NCBI GenBank assembly: GCA_026710565.1
Contig: JAPOQV010000582.1
Location: 1-6,521 of the forward strand
Source: Spirochaetaceae bacterium
Lineage (GTDB): Bacteria; Spirochaetota; Spirochaetia; SZUA-6; Bin103
Length of the DNA stretch: 6,521 bases
Reading direction: 5' to 3'
A program made the translations under genes and the position numbers. The notes below the pieces were generated by a model that saw nothing but the letters and a program-made list of their open reading frames with translations, had not been told where the DNA came from and did not search any database. The stretch's first letter is position 1. Each line of letters begins with the position of its first letter. Of this stretch, positions 1 through 5,726 are shown piece after piece.

Positions 1-636
1 AACGATTACGGGCCGGCCGGCGCCGTTCAGCAGGCGGAGCGCGTCGTCGATCGCCGCCGGGTCGGCCACCGGCCGGAACGGCGGCACGCGGGTGAACTGC
101 CGCTCCACGATCACCTCGGCATCGAGTTGGCCTTCGGCGATCACCAGCCCGCTGATCTGCTCCAGGTCGAGGTGGGTCGGCCCGGGCGTGCCGCTCACCG
201 CGCTGCGGAACGCCTGGCGCAGGTACATCGGCAACATATCGGCGGCGTGCACGCAGGCGCTGTACTTGGTGACGGCCGCGAACGGCTTGACGTGATCCAC
301 CTCCTGGTAGGAGTGGCGCTGCTGGTGGAACTGGCGCTCGCGGCCGGTCAGCGCTATGACGGGCGAGCAGGCCAGGTAGGCGTCCTGCAGGCCGGCAGCC
401 AGGTTGGCGGCCCCGACCGACTGGGCCATCACCAGGGATGGGCCGCCGCGGACGCGCGCGTAGCCGTCGGCCATGTAGGCGGCCGCCTTCTCGCCGTGGG
501 GCTGGATGGCGGTCACGCCCAGCTTGCCCATCTCCAGGATGGCGGGAGGCATGATGTAGGGCATGTAGAAGACGTGCGTGAGGCCGTAGCCGTGGACGGT
601 CTCGGCGACGAAGCGGGCGCCGGTCATCGTGGACAT
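1..636 (-). CDS. Thiamine-diphosphate-dependent enzyme, acetolactate synthase large-subunit-like (N-terminal part, runs off left edge)
   Basis: The reverse strand is open from ATG at 636 down to base 1 with no stop, giving 212 residues. Residues about 4-170 read as the N-terminal pyrimidine-binding domain of TPP enzymes. Visible marks are HGEKAAAYMADGYAR, with E49 in the place of the conserved Glu that activates the cofactor, then SVGAANLAAGLQDAY (73-87) and PVIALTGRE (92-100). The stretch LLNGAGRPVIV at the very end is how the central domain of acetolactate synthase-like enzymes begins, so about 60 % of the protein lies outside the window. Family members condense or cleave 2-keto acids. The exact substrate here cannot be assigned, and sulfoacetaldehyde acetyltransferase was considered without good support. 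Met4 is an alternative start; neither has a close Shine-Dalgarno site. The gene is divergent from the sulfatase across 41 bp. Family call confident, specific function not. Confidence 0.88.
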   Translation of the reverse strand, partial: MSTMTGARFVAETVHGYGLTHVFYMPYIMPPAILEMGKLGVTAIQPHGEKAAAYMADGYARVRGGPSLVMAQSVGAANLAAGLQDAYLACSPVIALTGRERQFHQQRHSYQEVDHVKPFAAVTKYSACVHAADMLPMYLRQAFRSAVSGTPGPTHLDLEQISGLVIAEGQLDAEVIVERQFTRVPPFRPVADPAAIDDALRLLNGAGRPVIV

Positions 637-654
637 TGCGCTGTGATGGGGTCC

Positions 655-676
655 CTTGGCAGGCTGACCTGTCAAG
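655..676. promoter_or_regulatory. Inverted repeat (candidate operator or 5' hairpin) between divergent genes
   Basis: Left arm CTTGGCAGG (655-663) and right arm CCTGTCAAG (668-676) are reverse complements at eight of nine positions around a 4-base centre, CTGA. In a rightward transcript the single mismatch becomes a G-U pair, so a continuous 9-bp stem with a tetraloop is possible. The repeat ends one base before the sulfatase ATG at 678 and fills over half of the 41-bp space between the two divergent starts. Its place and symmetry suit binding by a dimeric regulator controlling both genes. No regulator gene is in the window, so the factor is unknown. Confidence 0.5.
670..675 (-). promoter_or_regulatory. 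Possible -35 box (TTGACA) for the TPP-enzyme gene
   Basis: On the reverse strand 675-670 reads TTGACA, the consensus -35 hexamer, 34 to 39 bases upstream if transcription begins at the ATG at 636. That would make the message leaderless or nearly so. The -10 region is poor: only CATCAC (648-643) or CCCCAT (651-646) lie near the right distance. The box lies inside the right arm of the inverted repeat, so a protein bound there would block it. A chance match is possible. Confidence 0.3.
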
Positions 677-677
677 T

Positions 678-2186
678 ATGCCCAACATCCTGCTCATCGT
701 CGCCGACGAGTTGCGTGCCGACGCGCTGTCCTGCTACGGCAACCCGATCTGCGCGACCCCTCATCTCGATCGGCTGGCGGCTGCCGGTACGCGGTTCTCC
801 GACTGTGTCGTGACCCAGCCCACCTGCACGCCCAGTCGAGCCTCTCTGCTCAGCGGCTGCTTTCCCTCCGTGCTGAAGTCGCGGATGGTCGGCTGCCACA
901 CGCCGGACGACCCACGCTTCCTGGGCCACGTCCTGCAAGCCGCCGGCTACCGGACCCTGTCGATCGGCAAGATCCATTTGCGGCCGCAACGGGCCGAGCC
1001 CGAAGCGGTGGCGACGGCCATGGCTCACGAAGCGGGCGACGGGTACTTTGGCTTCGCGGAGGTGGATCTGGTCAACGGCCACGGCGACCTCTGTTTCGGC
1101 CGCGACTATGAGGCCCGCGCGGCCGATCTCGGCGTCGAGTTGACCGCTGGTCGGCGAACCCGGCGGACGCACGACCGGCAACTGTCGCCGGGGCTTGGGC
1201 CGTACCGGTTTCGCCTGCCCGCCGAGCTGCATTCGTCCCACTACATCGCGGACCGCACCGTCGAGATGCTGAGGGCCGCCCGACACGATGACGGGCCGTT
1301 CTTCGCGCACGTCAGCTTCCCCGATCCGCACCACCCCTTCACGGTGCCGGAGCCGTGGGAGGCGGCGTACGACCCGGCCGCCGTTCCGGCGCCCATCCCG
1401 CACGGCGGCATCGACATGCCGTCGTGGTACGACCCGATCTACCGGGGTGAAGGGACCGAGACCGACCGCATCACGGGCACGCCGCCGCTGGACTACTCCC
1501 GCGTCGACGACGCCACCTGGCGCGCGGTCCGCGCCGCGTACTACGGCATGACGGCGTGCCTGGACCACCACGTCGGACGCATCCTCGATCAGCTCGAGGC
1601 GAGCGGGCTCGCCGAGTCGACGATCGTCTGCTTCGTCGCCGACCACGGCGACTACCTGGGCGACCACGGCTTCGTCGGCAAGGGGATGCACTTCGACTCG
1701 GCGCTGCGCGTCCCGCTGCTGATCCGGGGGCCGGGGATCGACGCCGGGCGGCAGATCGACCCGCCGGCCTCGACGCTCGACATCGCGCCGACCCTGCTGG
1801 ACCTTGCCGGCGTCCCCGAGCCGGAGGGAGTGCAGGGCGTCTCGTCCGCGGGCGCCCTCCGCGGCACGGGTGCATACACGCGGAGCGCCGCCCTCACCGA
1901 GAACGACGACGACCGGTTGCCGGTGCGGATGCGCACCCTGACCACCGGGGACTGGCGCCTGACCGCCTACGCCGGCGGCGCGGACGGCGAGCTGTACGAC
2001 CGCGCCGCCGATCCGGGAGAGACCCACAACCGCTACGGCGACGCCGCGTTCGCGCCGATCAGGCGCGGGCTGGAGGCGATGCTGTTCGCAGAGGTACTCT
2101 GCGCATGTGACCACGCGAACGGCAGCCGCCAGCATCCGGCGCCGCCCGCCACGCACTGGATCCCCCGCCACAACCGGGCGCCTTAG
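678..2186 (+). CDS. Sulfatase (type I, formylglycine-dependent, cytoplasmic type)
   Basis: A 502-residue alkaline-phosphatase-superfamily sulfatase, predicted to hydrolyse a sulfate ester. It opens with MPNILLIVADELRAD, the usual first strand with metal ligand D10. Next come the signature CTPSR (C50-R54), whose Cys is converted to formylglycine, and GKIHL (K98, H100). PDPHHPF has H218. ADHGDYLGDHG supplies D322 and H323 for metal binding, and K335 follows. The D/DH metal set and length recall choline sulfatases and phosphonate monoester hydrolases; the K98-x-H100 pair favours a sulfatase. No signal peptide is seen, so substrate must enter the cell first. A formylglycine-generating enzyme is required and is not in the window. 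ATG 678 is preferred because it puts the first strand at the N-terminus; TTG 636 would add 14 unlike residues. No clear Shine-Dalgarno site. Substrate unknown. Confidence 0.93.
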   Translation: MPNILLIVADELRADALSCYGNPICATPHLDRLAAAGTRFSDCVVTQPTCTPSRASLLSGCFPSVLKSRMVGCHTPDDPRFLGHVLQAAGYRTLSIGKIHLRPQRAEPEAVATAMAHEAGDGYFGFAEVDLVNGHGDLCFGRDYEARAADLGVELTAGRRTRRTHDRQLSPGLGPYRFRLPAELHSSHYIADRTVEMLRAARHDDGPFFAHVSFPDPHHPFTVPEPWEAAYDPAAVPAPIPHGGIDMPSWYDPIYRGEGTETDRITGTPPLDYSRVDDATWRAVRAAYYGMTACLDHHVGRILDQLEASGLAESTIVCFVADHGDYLGDHGFVGKGMHFDSALRVPLLIRGPGIDAGRQIDPPASTLDIAPTLLDLAGVPEPEGVQGVSSAGALRGTGAYTRSAALTENDDDRLPVRMRTLTTGDWRLTAYAGGADGELYDRAADPGETHNRYGDAAFAPIRRGLEAMLFAEVLCACDHANGSRQHPAPPATHWIPRHNRAP

Positions 2187-2245
2187 CTCTTGGCGGCCGG
2201 CGGCCACGCCCCCCTGACGCCGACGTTGTCTCACGGCACGCGGTG

Positions 2246-2251
2246 TAGGAT
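2246..2251 (+). promoter_or_regulatory. Possible -10 box or ribosome-binding site before the DUF6807 gene
   Basis: The 72-bp gap 2187-2258 holds TAGGAT at 2246-2251, seven bases before GTG 2259. It fits a TANNNT -10 element for a leaderless message. The embedded AGGA (2247-2250) is also eight bases from the GTG and could be a Shine-Dalgarno site. No good -35 is seen at 16-18 bases: TTGTCT at 2226-2231 is only 14 bases away. The gap also holds a GC-rich run at 2191-2205. No terminator for the sulfatase is evident, so read-through is possible. Confidence 0.3.
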
Positions 2252-2258
2252 CGGGTGA

Positions 2259-3134
2259 GTGGAACCGCCGTTCGTCGCCAAGGGGTCAGCCACCACCAGT
2301 TTCGATGCGGGGACGCTGCTGTGGCAGCTCAACCACCCGAAGACCGGCGAGAATCCGTGGTTCCACCCCCTGGCGACCCCGTCCGGCGTCGAGATCACCC
2401 GCAACCGTCCCTGGGACCACCCGTGGCATCGCGGGCTCTGGTTCTCCTGGAAATACGTCAACGACGTCAACTTCTGGAACGAGGACCCGCGTACCGGAGA
2501 GCCGGCCGGGCGCGTGGACGTGGAGTTCACGGGCGCCGCGCCGACGCCCGCCGGCGGCACGACCGCCGACCTGCGCCTTGCCTGGCGTGATCCGGCCGGC
2601 AATGACCTGCTGTACGAACGCCGTCGCCTGACGATGGGTCCGGTGGAGTCCGGCTGTTACCGTATCTGCTGGGACAGCGAATTCACGGCCGTGGCCGATG
2701 TGGCGTTGACGCGCACGCCGCGGGCGCACGAACCGGGCGGCTATGCCCATGGCGGCTATGCCGGGCTGTGCCTTCGAGTCGTTCCGTCGCTGGCCTCGCC
2801 GGAGTACCTTGGCGACGGCGTGGTCCGAGGGCTGGACGTGCACGGCCGTCGCTCCGCCTGGTTGCTGCTGGCTTCGCCGCTCGCCGAGGTCGCCATCATG
2901 CAGCATCCGGAGAATCGGGACGGGCCCAGCCCCTGGCACGTCTTCGCGCGCGACTACGGCCCGGCGCAGGCCGGCATGGGGATCAATCCGGCGCCGCTGT
3001 TCGATGGCGGCTGGCAGCTTACGGCAGGCGAGCGTCTACGGTTCCGCTACGCCGTCGTGGTCGCACGCGGGCCACTGGGCGAACGCATGGATGCGCTCTA
3101 CGGCGGATACGCCGGGGGGCACCAGCCGTCTTGA
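2259..3134 (+). CDS. DUF6807 ('PmoA family') protein, function unknown
   Basis: A 291-residue protein of the family labelled DUF6807 or 'methane oxygenase PmoA'. That name is misleading: there are no membrane segments, and this is not methane monooxygenase. The N-terminal third carries the family block FHPLATPSG (35-43), then RPWDHPWHRGLWFSW (50-64) and VNFWNE (70-75), rich in conserved His, Asp and Trp. The C-terminal part has MQHPENRDGPSPWHVF (H216, H227) and NPAP (243-246), then a beta-rich ending. No signal peptide is visible. Biochemical activity is not established to my knowledge; conserved His/Asp clusters suggest a carbohydrate-active or metal-dependent role. It is the first gene of a coupled trio and overlaps the Gfo/Idh gene by four bases. 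The start is GTG 2259, supported by TAGGAT/AGGA just upstream and by alignment of the family block. Family call confident, role unknown. Confidence 0.85.
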   Translation: MEPPFVAKGSATTSFDAGTLLWQLNHPKTGENPWFHPLATPSGVEITRNRPWDHPWHRGLWFSWKYVNDVNFWNEDPRTGEPAGRVDVEFTGAAPTPAGGTTADLRLAWRDPAGNDLLYERRRLTMGPVESGCYRICWDSEFTAVADVALTRTPRAHEPGGYAHGGYAGLCLRVVPSLASPEYLGDGVVRGLDVHGRRSAWLLLASPLAEVAIMQHPENRDGPSPWHVFARDYGPAQAGMGINPAPLFDGGWQLTAGERLRFRYAVVVARGPLGERMDALYGGYAGGHQPS

Positions 3135-4168
3135 GCAATCCGTTGCCCGATGTCGACTACCGTCCGCCACGGCTCGGCGCGCATCGCCCGTCCGTGGGGC
3201 TCATCGGTTGCGGCGGGATCTCCCGGTCGCACCTGCGAGCTTACCGTGGGATCGGCCTGGCGGTGGCCGCGCTGTGCGACCTGGACCCACGCCGCGCAGA
3301 GCGGCGTCGCAGGGAGTACTACCCGGAAGCGGCGGTCCACGCCGACGTGGAGCAGTTGCTGTCGTCCGGGATCGAGGTCGTGGACGTGGCGACGCGGCCG
3401 GACGAGCGCGTGGCGATCATCGAGCAGGCGGTCGCCGCCGGATGCCACGTCCTGAGCCAGAAGCCGTTCGCGACCGATCTGGCGACGGCCCGCCGCCTGG
3501 TCGCCCTTGCGGAGGATCGGGGGGTCAAGCTCGCGGTCAACCAGAACGGGCGTTGGGTGCCGCACTGGGCGTACGCGCGCCGGCTGATCGCCACCGGCGC
3601 GCTCGGCGCGGTGCGGTCGGTGAGTCTCGACTTCCACTGGCACTGGACTCCATCCACCGAAGGGCTGGATGAACGCTCGGCTGCCGGACTCCTGTTGCTG
3701 GACTACGGAATCCACCTGTTCGACTTCGTGCACTGTCTGGCCGGCGACGTCCAGCCCCGCGCCGTCGCGACCGTCGTGTCGCGGGAGCGGACGCTGGACG
3801 GCGGTGATGTGCCGGGGCTTGCGTCGACGATCATCGACTTCGGCGGATCGCAGGCGGTGGTTTCCATGAACGCCACCGCAAAGGGGTTCTTCAGCCATCG
3901 GACCCGGATCGTCGCCGAGCATGGCGTAATCAGCGCGGTGCGCGACACGCCGCGCTCGCAGTCGGTCGTGGTCCGCACCGCTTCCGGCGACTACTCCCCG
4001 CGCCTCGAAGGCGCCTGGTCGCCCGACGGCTTCACCGGCGCGATGACGGAGTTGCTGGCAGCGATCGAGGAGGGCCGGGAGCCGGAGCACAGCGGCCGCG
4101 ACAACCTCGCCTCCCTCGACCTCACGCTGCAGGCCATCGCGGCGACGTCGGAGGCAGAGCCGCCCTGA
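3131..4168 (+). CDS. Gfo/Idh/MocA family NAD(P)-dependent oxidoreductase
   Basis: A 345-residue dehydrogenase predicted to oxidise or reduce a sugar, inositol-like polyol or derivative using NAD(P). The N-terminal Rossmann fold begins VGLIGCGGISRSHLRAY (22-38), with the glycine motif G26-C-G-G. AALCDLDPRRAERR follows at the end of the second strand and favours NAD. The usual EKP motif is QKP here (Q110-K111-P112), keeping the catalytic Lys. The C-terminal domain carries DYGIHLFDF with D191 and H195, completing the K/D/H set. Length is normal for the family. Start is TTG 3131, overlapping the TGA of the DUF6807 gene as TTGA, which implies translational coupling; TTG 3143 is an alternative. The first 20 residues before the fold are extra and unlike a signal peptide. 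It ends in TGATG with the next gene. Substrate not assignable. Confidence 0.93.
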   Translation: MSNPLPDVDYRPPRLGAHRPSVGLIGCGGISRSHLRAYRGIGLAVAALCDLDPRRAERRRREYYPEAAVHADVEQLLSSGIEVVDVATRPDERVAIIEQAVAAGCHVLSQKPFATDLATARRLVALAEDRGVKLAVNQNGRWVPHWAYARRLIATGALGAVRSVSLDFHWHWTPSTEGLDERSAAGLLLLDYGIHLFDFVHCLAGDVQPRAVATVVSRERTLDGGDVPGLASTIIDFGGSQAVVSMNATAKGFFSHRTRIVAEHGVISAVRDTPRSQSVVVRTASGDYSPRLEGAWSPDGFTGAMTELLAAIEEGREPEHSGRDNLASLDLTLQAIAATSEAEPP

Positions 4169-5001
4169 TGGAACACCCCGCGGCGACCGGCCGGCTGGCC
4201 GGCAAGGTTGCGATCGTCACCGGCGGCGGCACCCGCAGCGACACCGAGGAACTCGGCATAGGGCGCGCCACCGCGCTGCTGTTCGCCCGAGCCGGCGCCA
4301 GGGTGGTGGTGGCCGACCTGTCGCCCGAGAATGCGCAGCGCACCTGCGACGACATCGTCGCCGAGGGCGGCGACGCGGCAGTGGTGGCCGCCGACGTCAG
4401 TGATGCGGGCGCGTGCCAGGCGATGGTCTCCGCGGCCGTGGAGCGATTCGGCGCGCTGCACGTGCTGTTCAACAACGCCGCCGTCGTCGGCAGCGGTACC
4501 GTGCTGACCTTCGAGGACGAGAACTTCGACCGCAACGTGGCGGTGAACCTCAAGGGCCCGGCGCTCGCCACCAGGTACGCCATTCCCGCGATGGAGCGTT
4601 CCCGGGGCGGGTCGATCGTCTACGTCTCCTCCATCGACGCCATCGCCGCGCCCTACTCGCAGACCGTGCCCTACTCCCTCACCAAGGGCGCGCTGCACAT
4701 GCTCGCCAAGACCACGGCCTCCAATCACGGACGCCAGGGCATCCGCGCCAACTGCATCGCGCCGGGCCACGTGCACGGTGCCTTCCCCAGCCGGTTGATG
4801 AGGCCGGGAGCGCGCGAGCTCCGCAGGAACGCATCGCCCCTCGGCACCGAAGGCACGCCCTGGGACGTGGCGTGGCTGGCCGTGTTCCTGGCCAGCGACG
4901 AGTCGCGCTGGATATCCGGCGTGACCATACCGGTCGATGGCGGCCTGCTCGCGGTGGCGCCGCTCCGAGCCTACTCCTATCTGACCGACACGACGGTATA
5001 G
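4168..5001 (+). CDS. Short-chain dehydrogenase/reductase (SDR), probably NAD-dependent
   Basis: A 277-residue classical SDR. The nucleotide loop starts at T18-G19 and ends in G30-I-G32, with ten residues between instead of the usual three, so it carries a 7-residue insertion. D50, at the end of the second strand, points to NAD rather than NADP. NNAA (102-105) stands for the usual NNAG. The catalytic set is S154 or S155, Y169 and K173 in YSLTK. IAPGH (197-201) and PVDGG (255-259) follow, as in the family. These enzymes interconvert alcohols and ketones on sugars, polyols and many other substrates. ATG 4168 overlaps the preceding TGA by one base (TGATG), indicating coupling to the Gfo/Idh gene. 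Two dehydrogenases in one transcript suggest consecutive oxidations of one substrate, which is inference. The stop lies two bases from the convergent gene's stop. Confidence 0.94.
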   Translation: MEHPAATGRLAGKVAIVTGGGTRSDTEELGIGRATALLFARAGARVVVADLSPENAQRTCDDIVAEGGDAAVVAADVSDAGACQAMVSAAVERFGALHVLFNNAAVVGSGTVLTFEDENFDRNVAVNLKGPALATRYAIPAMERSRGGSIVYVSSIDAIAAPYSQTVPYSLTKGALHMLAKTTASNHGRQGIRANCIAPGHVHGAFPSRLMRPGARELRRNASPLGTEGTPWDVAWLAVFLASDESRWISGVTIPVDGGLLAVAPLRAYSYLTDTTV

Positions 5002-5003
5002 AA

Positions 5004-5597
5004 CTAGCCCGCTGGAGCCGCCGCGAACGAACCGATGGACGAGGTGATCACACCTTGGGCGACGCGGCGCTTCCGTTGCTCCTGGTCGCGCGCCCACGAA
5101 TCCTCCCACCGCCCAAGGTGGCGAGCGCACTTCTCCCACGTCGCAGAGAGCATGCGGCAGTTGATGCCGGACTCTTTCCCAGCGTCGAAGGCATGCTCAA
5201 GGAGGCTCTGGGAATTCATCTCCAGATCCAGGTCGGTGTTGGCGTGCCGCACATGGTGGTGCAGCCAGTCCAGCAGCCTCAGGCTGCGCGCCATCTCGTC
5301 ACCGTCTCCGGCGACGTTGTCGAGCCGGTAGCGATCGCGAAGCTCCCGGAGTCCTGGGTGAGCATGGTCATACTCAAACTCCGGGACCGCGCCGTCTTCC
5401 AGCATGGAGAACCCGTCGTACAGCCTCAGCAGGCCGCAGTACGTCTCGAAGCCTTCGCTCACGGGTTGCTCCACCGCGGGACAGGCGGGCGTGGCATTCG
5501 GTGCCGAGCATACCGCGACCCCATCGAAGTCGCCACGGTTGACTACACGCAATCTGACTGGTCCGCTTTCTGAGCCCGTTCGTGCGCCGATCCCCAT
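5004..5597 (-). pseudogene. Truncated transglutaminase-like protein (N-terminal part only), probable remnant
   Basis: A leftward open frame of 197 codons. Residues about 49-162 resemble the N-terminal half of bacterial transglutaminase-domain proteins: GFETYCGLLRLYDGFSMLE, then VPEFEYDHAHPGLRELRDRY, then LDNVAGDGDE, LLDWLHHHVRHAN and GKESGINCRMLS, with C147 as the catalytic Cys. In intact members the following segment contains the catalytic His and Asp. Here, after ARHLG (158-162, near base 5112), the sequence turns into an Arg/Gln/Glu-rich tail unlike the family and stops beside the SDR gene. The other two reverse frames down to 5004 show no continuation, so loss of the C-terminal half is more likely than a simple frameshift. 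ATG 5597 has GAGG four bases upstream, so expression of a short protein is possible. Recognition is from memory of the family pattern; an unrelated small protein cannot be excluded. Confidence 0.6.
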
Positions 5598-5647
5598 GGC
5601 GCCTCAGATCTGCCTACGCAGGCCGGCACCCACGCGGCCGGGGGGAC

Positions 5648-5686
5648 ACGGCTGTGACAGCACGAACCGCCGCACTTTGCAGCCGT
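5648..5686. repeat. Inverted repeat upstream of the HNH gene
   Basis: ACGGCTG (5648-5654) and CAGCCGT (5680-5686) are perfect 7-base reverse complements. In RNA the stem could extend by two G-U pairs and one A-U pair toward the loop. A second, smaller perfect inversion, GCTGT-G-ACAGC (5651-5661), overlaps the left arm, so the two would compete. It could be a regulator site or a hairpin; in GC-rich DNA arms this short also arise by chance. Confidence 0.25.
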
Positions 5687-5706
5687 CATACTTTCCTTAT
5701 TTACCT

Positions 5707-5720
5707 TATAATGCTATATT
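5707..5720 (+). promoter_or_regulatory. Candidate promoter -10 boxes for the HNH gene, leaderless arrangement
   Basis: Two -10-like hexamers lie in the AT-rich island: the consensus TATAAT at 5707-5712 and TATATT at 5715-5720. The second ends six bases before ATG 5727, exactly where a -10 would be if transcription started at the ATG. No Shine-Dalgarno sequence lies before the ATG (the bases are tttacgtc), which agrees with a leaderless message. No convincing -35 is seen; TTTCCT at 5692-5697 has the right distance from the second box. Confidence 0.5.
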
Positions 5721-5726
5721 TACGTC

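Larger units (their letters stand above)
5598..5726. other. Intergenic region between the transglutaminase-like remnant and the HNH gene
   Basis: This 129-bp stretch separates two divergent frames. The first 90 bases are GC-rich like the rest of the window. The last 37 (about 5690-5726) are mostly A and T, very unlike their surroundings, and hold the candidate promoter of the HNH gene. An inverted repeat lies in the middle. No small gene or tRNA was recognised. Confidence 0.6.

Noticed and set aside
1..636. Sulfoacetaldehyde acetyltransferase, suggested by the neighbouring sulfatase
   Set aside because: The visible N-terminal domain does not follow the sequence pattern I recall for that enzyme and looks like a generic acetolactate synthase-type protein. 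The diagnostic C-terminal part is missing.
636..677. TTG 636 as the sulfatase start
   Set aside because: It would add 14 residues with no family similarity, overlap the divergent gene's ATG, and make the palindrome coding. ATG 678 puts the first sulfatase strand at residue 2.
127..813. Rightward open frame of 228 codons at the left side
   Set aside because: It is antisense to the TPP-enzyme gene and runs into the sulfatase in another frame. The reverse-strand product is a clear TPP-domain protein.
672..2234. Long leftward open frame (520 codons) opposite the sulfatase gene
   Set aside because: It lies antisense to a gene with clear catalytic motifs. Its Arg/Val/Gly-rich translation matches no family I know. 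Long antisense frames are expected in GC-rich DNA.
2259..3134. Methane monooxygenase subunit, from the name 'PmoA family'
   Set aside because: No transmembrane helices and no resemblance to particulate methane monooxygenase. The name is a database label for DUF6807.
3991..5139. Leftward open frame of 382 codons opposite the SDR gene, and another at 3098-4090 opposite the Gfo/Idh gene
   Set aside because: Both are antisense to genes with intact motifs and show low-complexity translations. The part of the first beyond 5001 was also checked as a possible continuation of the transglutaminase-like protein and showed no family residues.
5598..5726. Attachment site, terminal inverted repeats or target duplication of a mobile element around the HNH gene
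   Set aside because: The right boundary is outside the window and no flanking direct repeats were found. Base composition alone is not enough.
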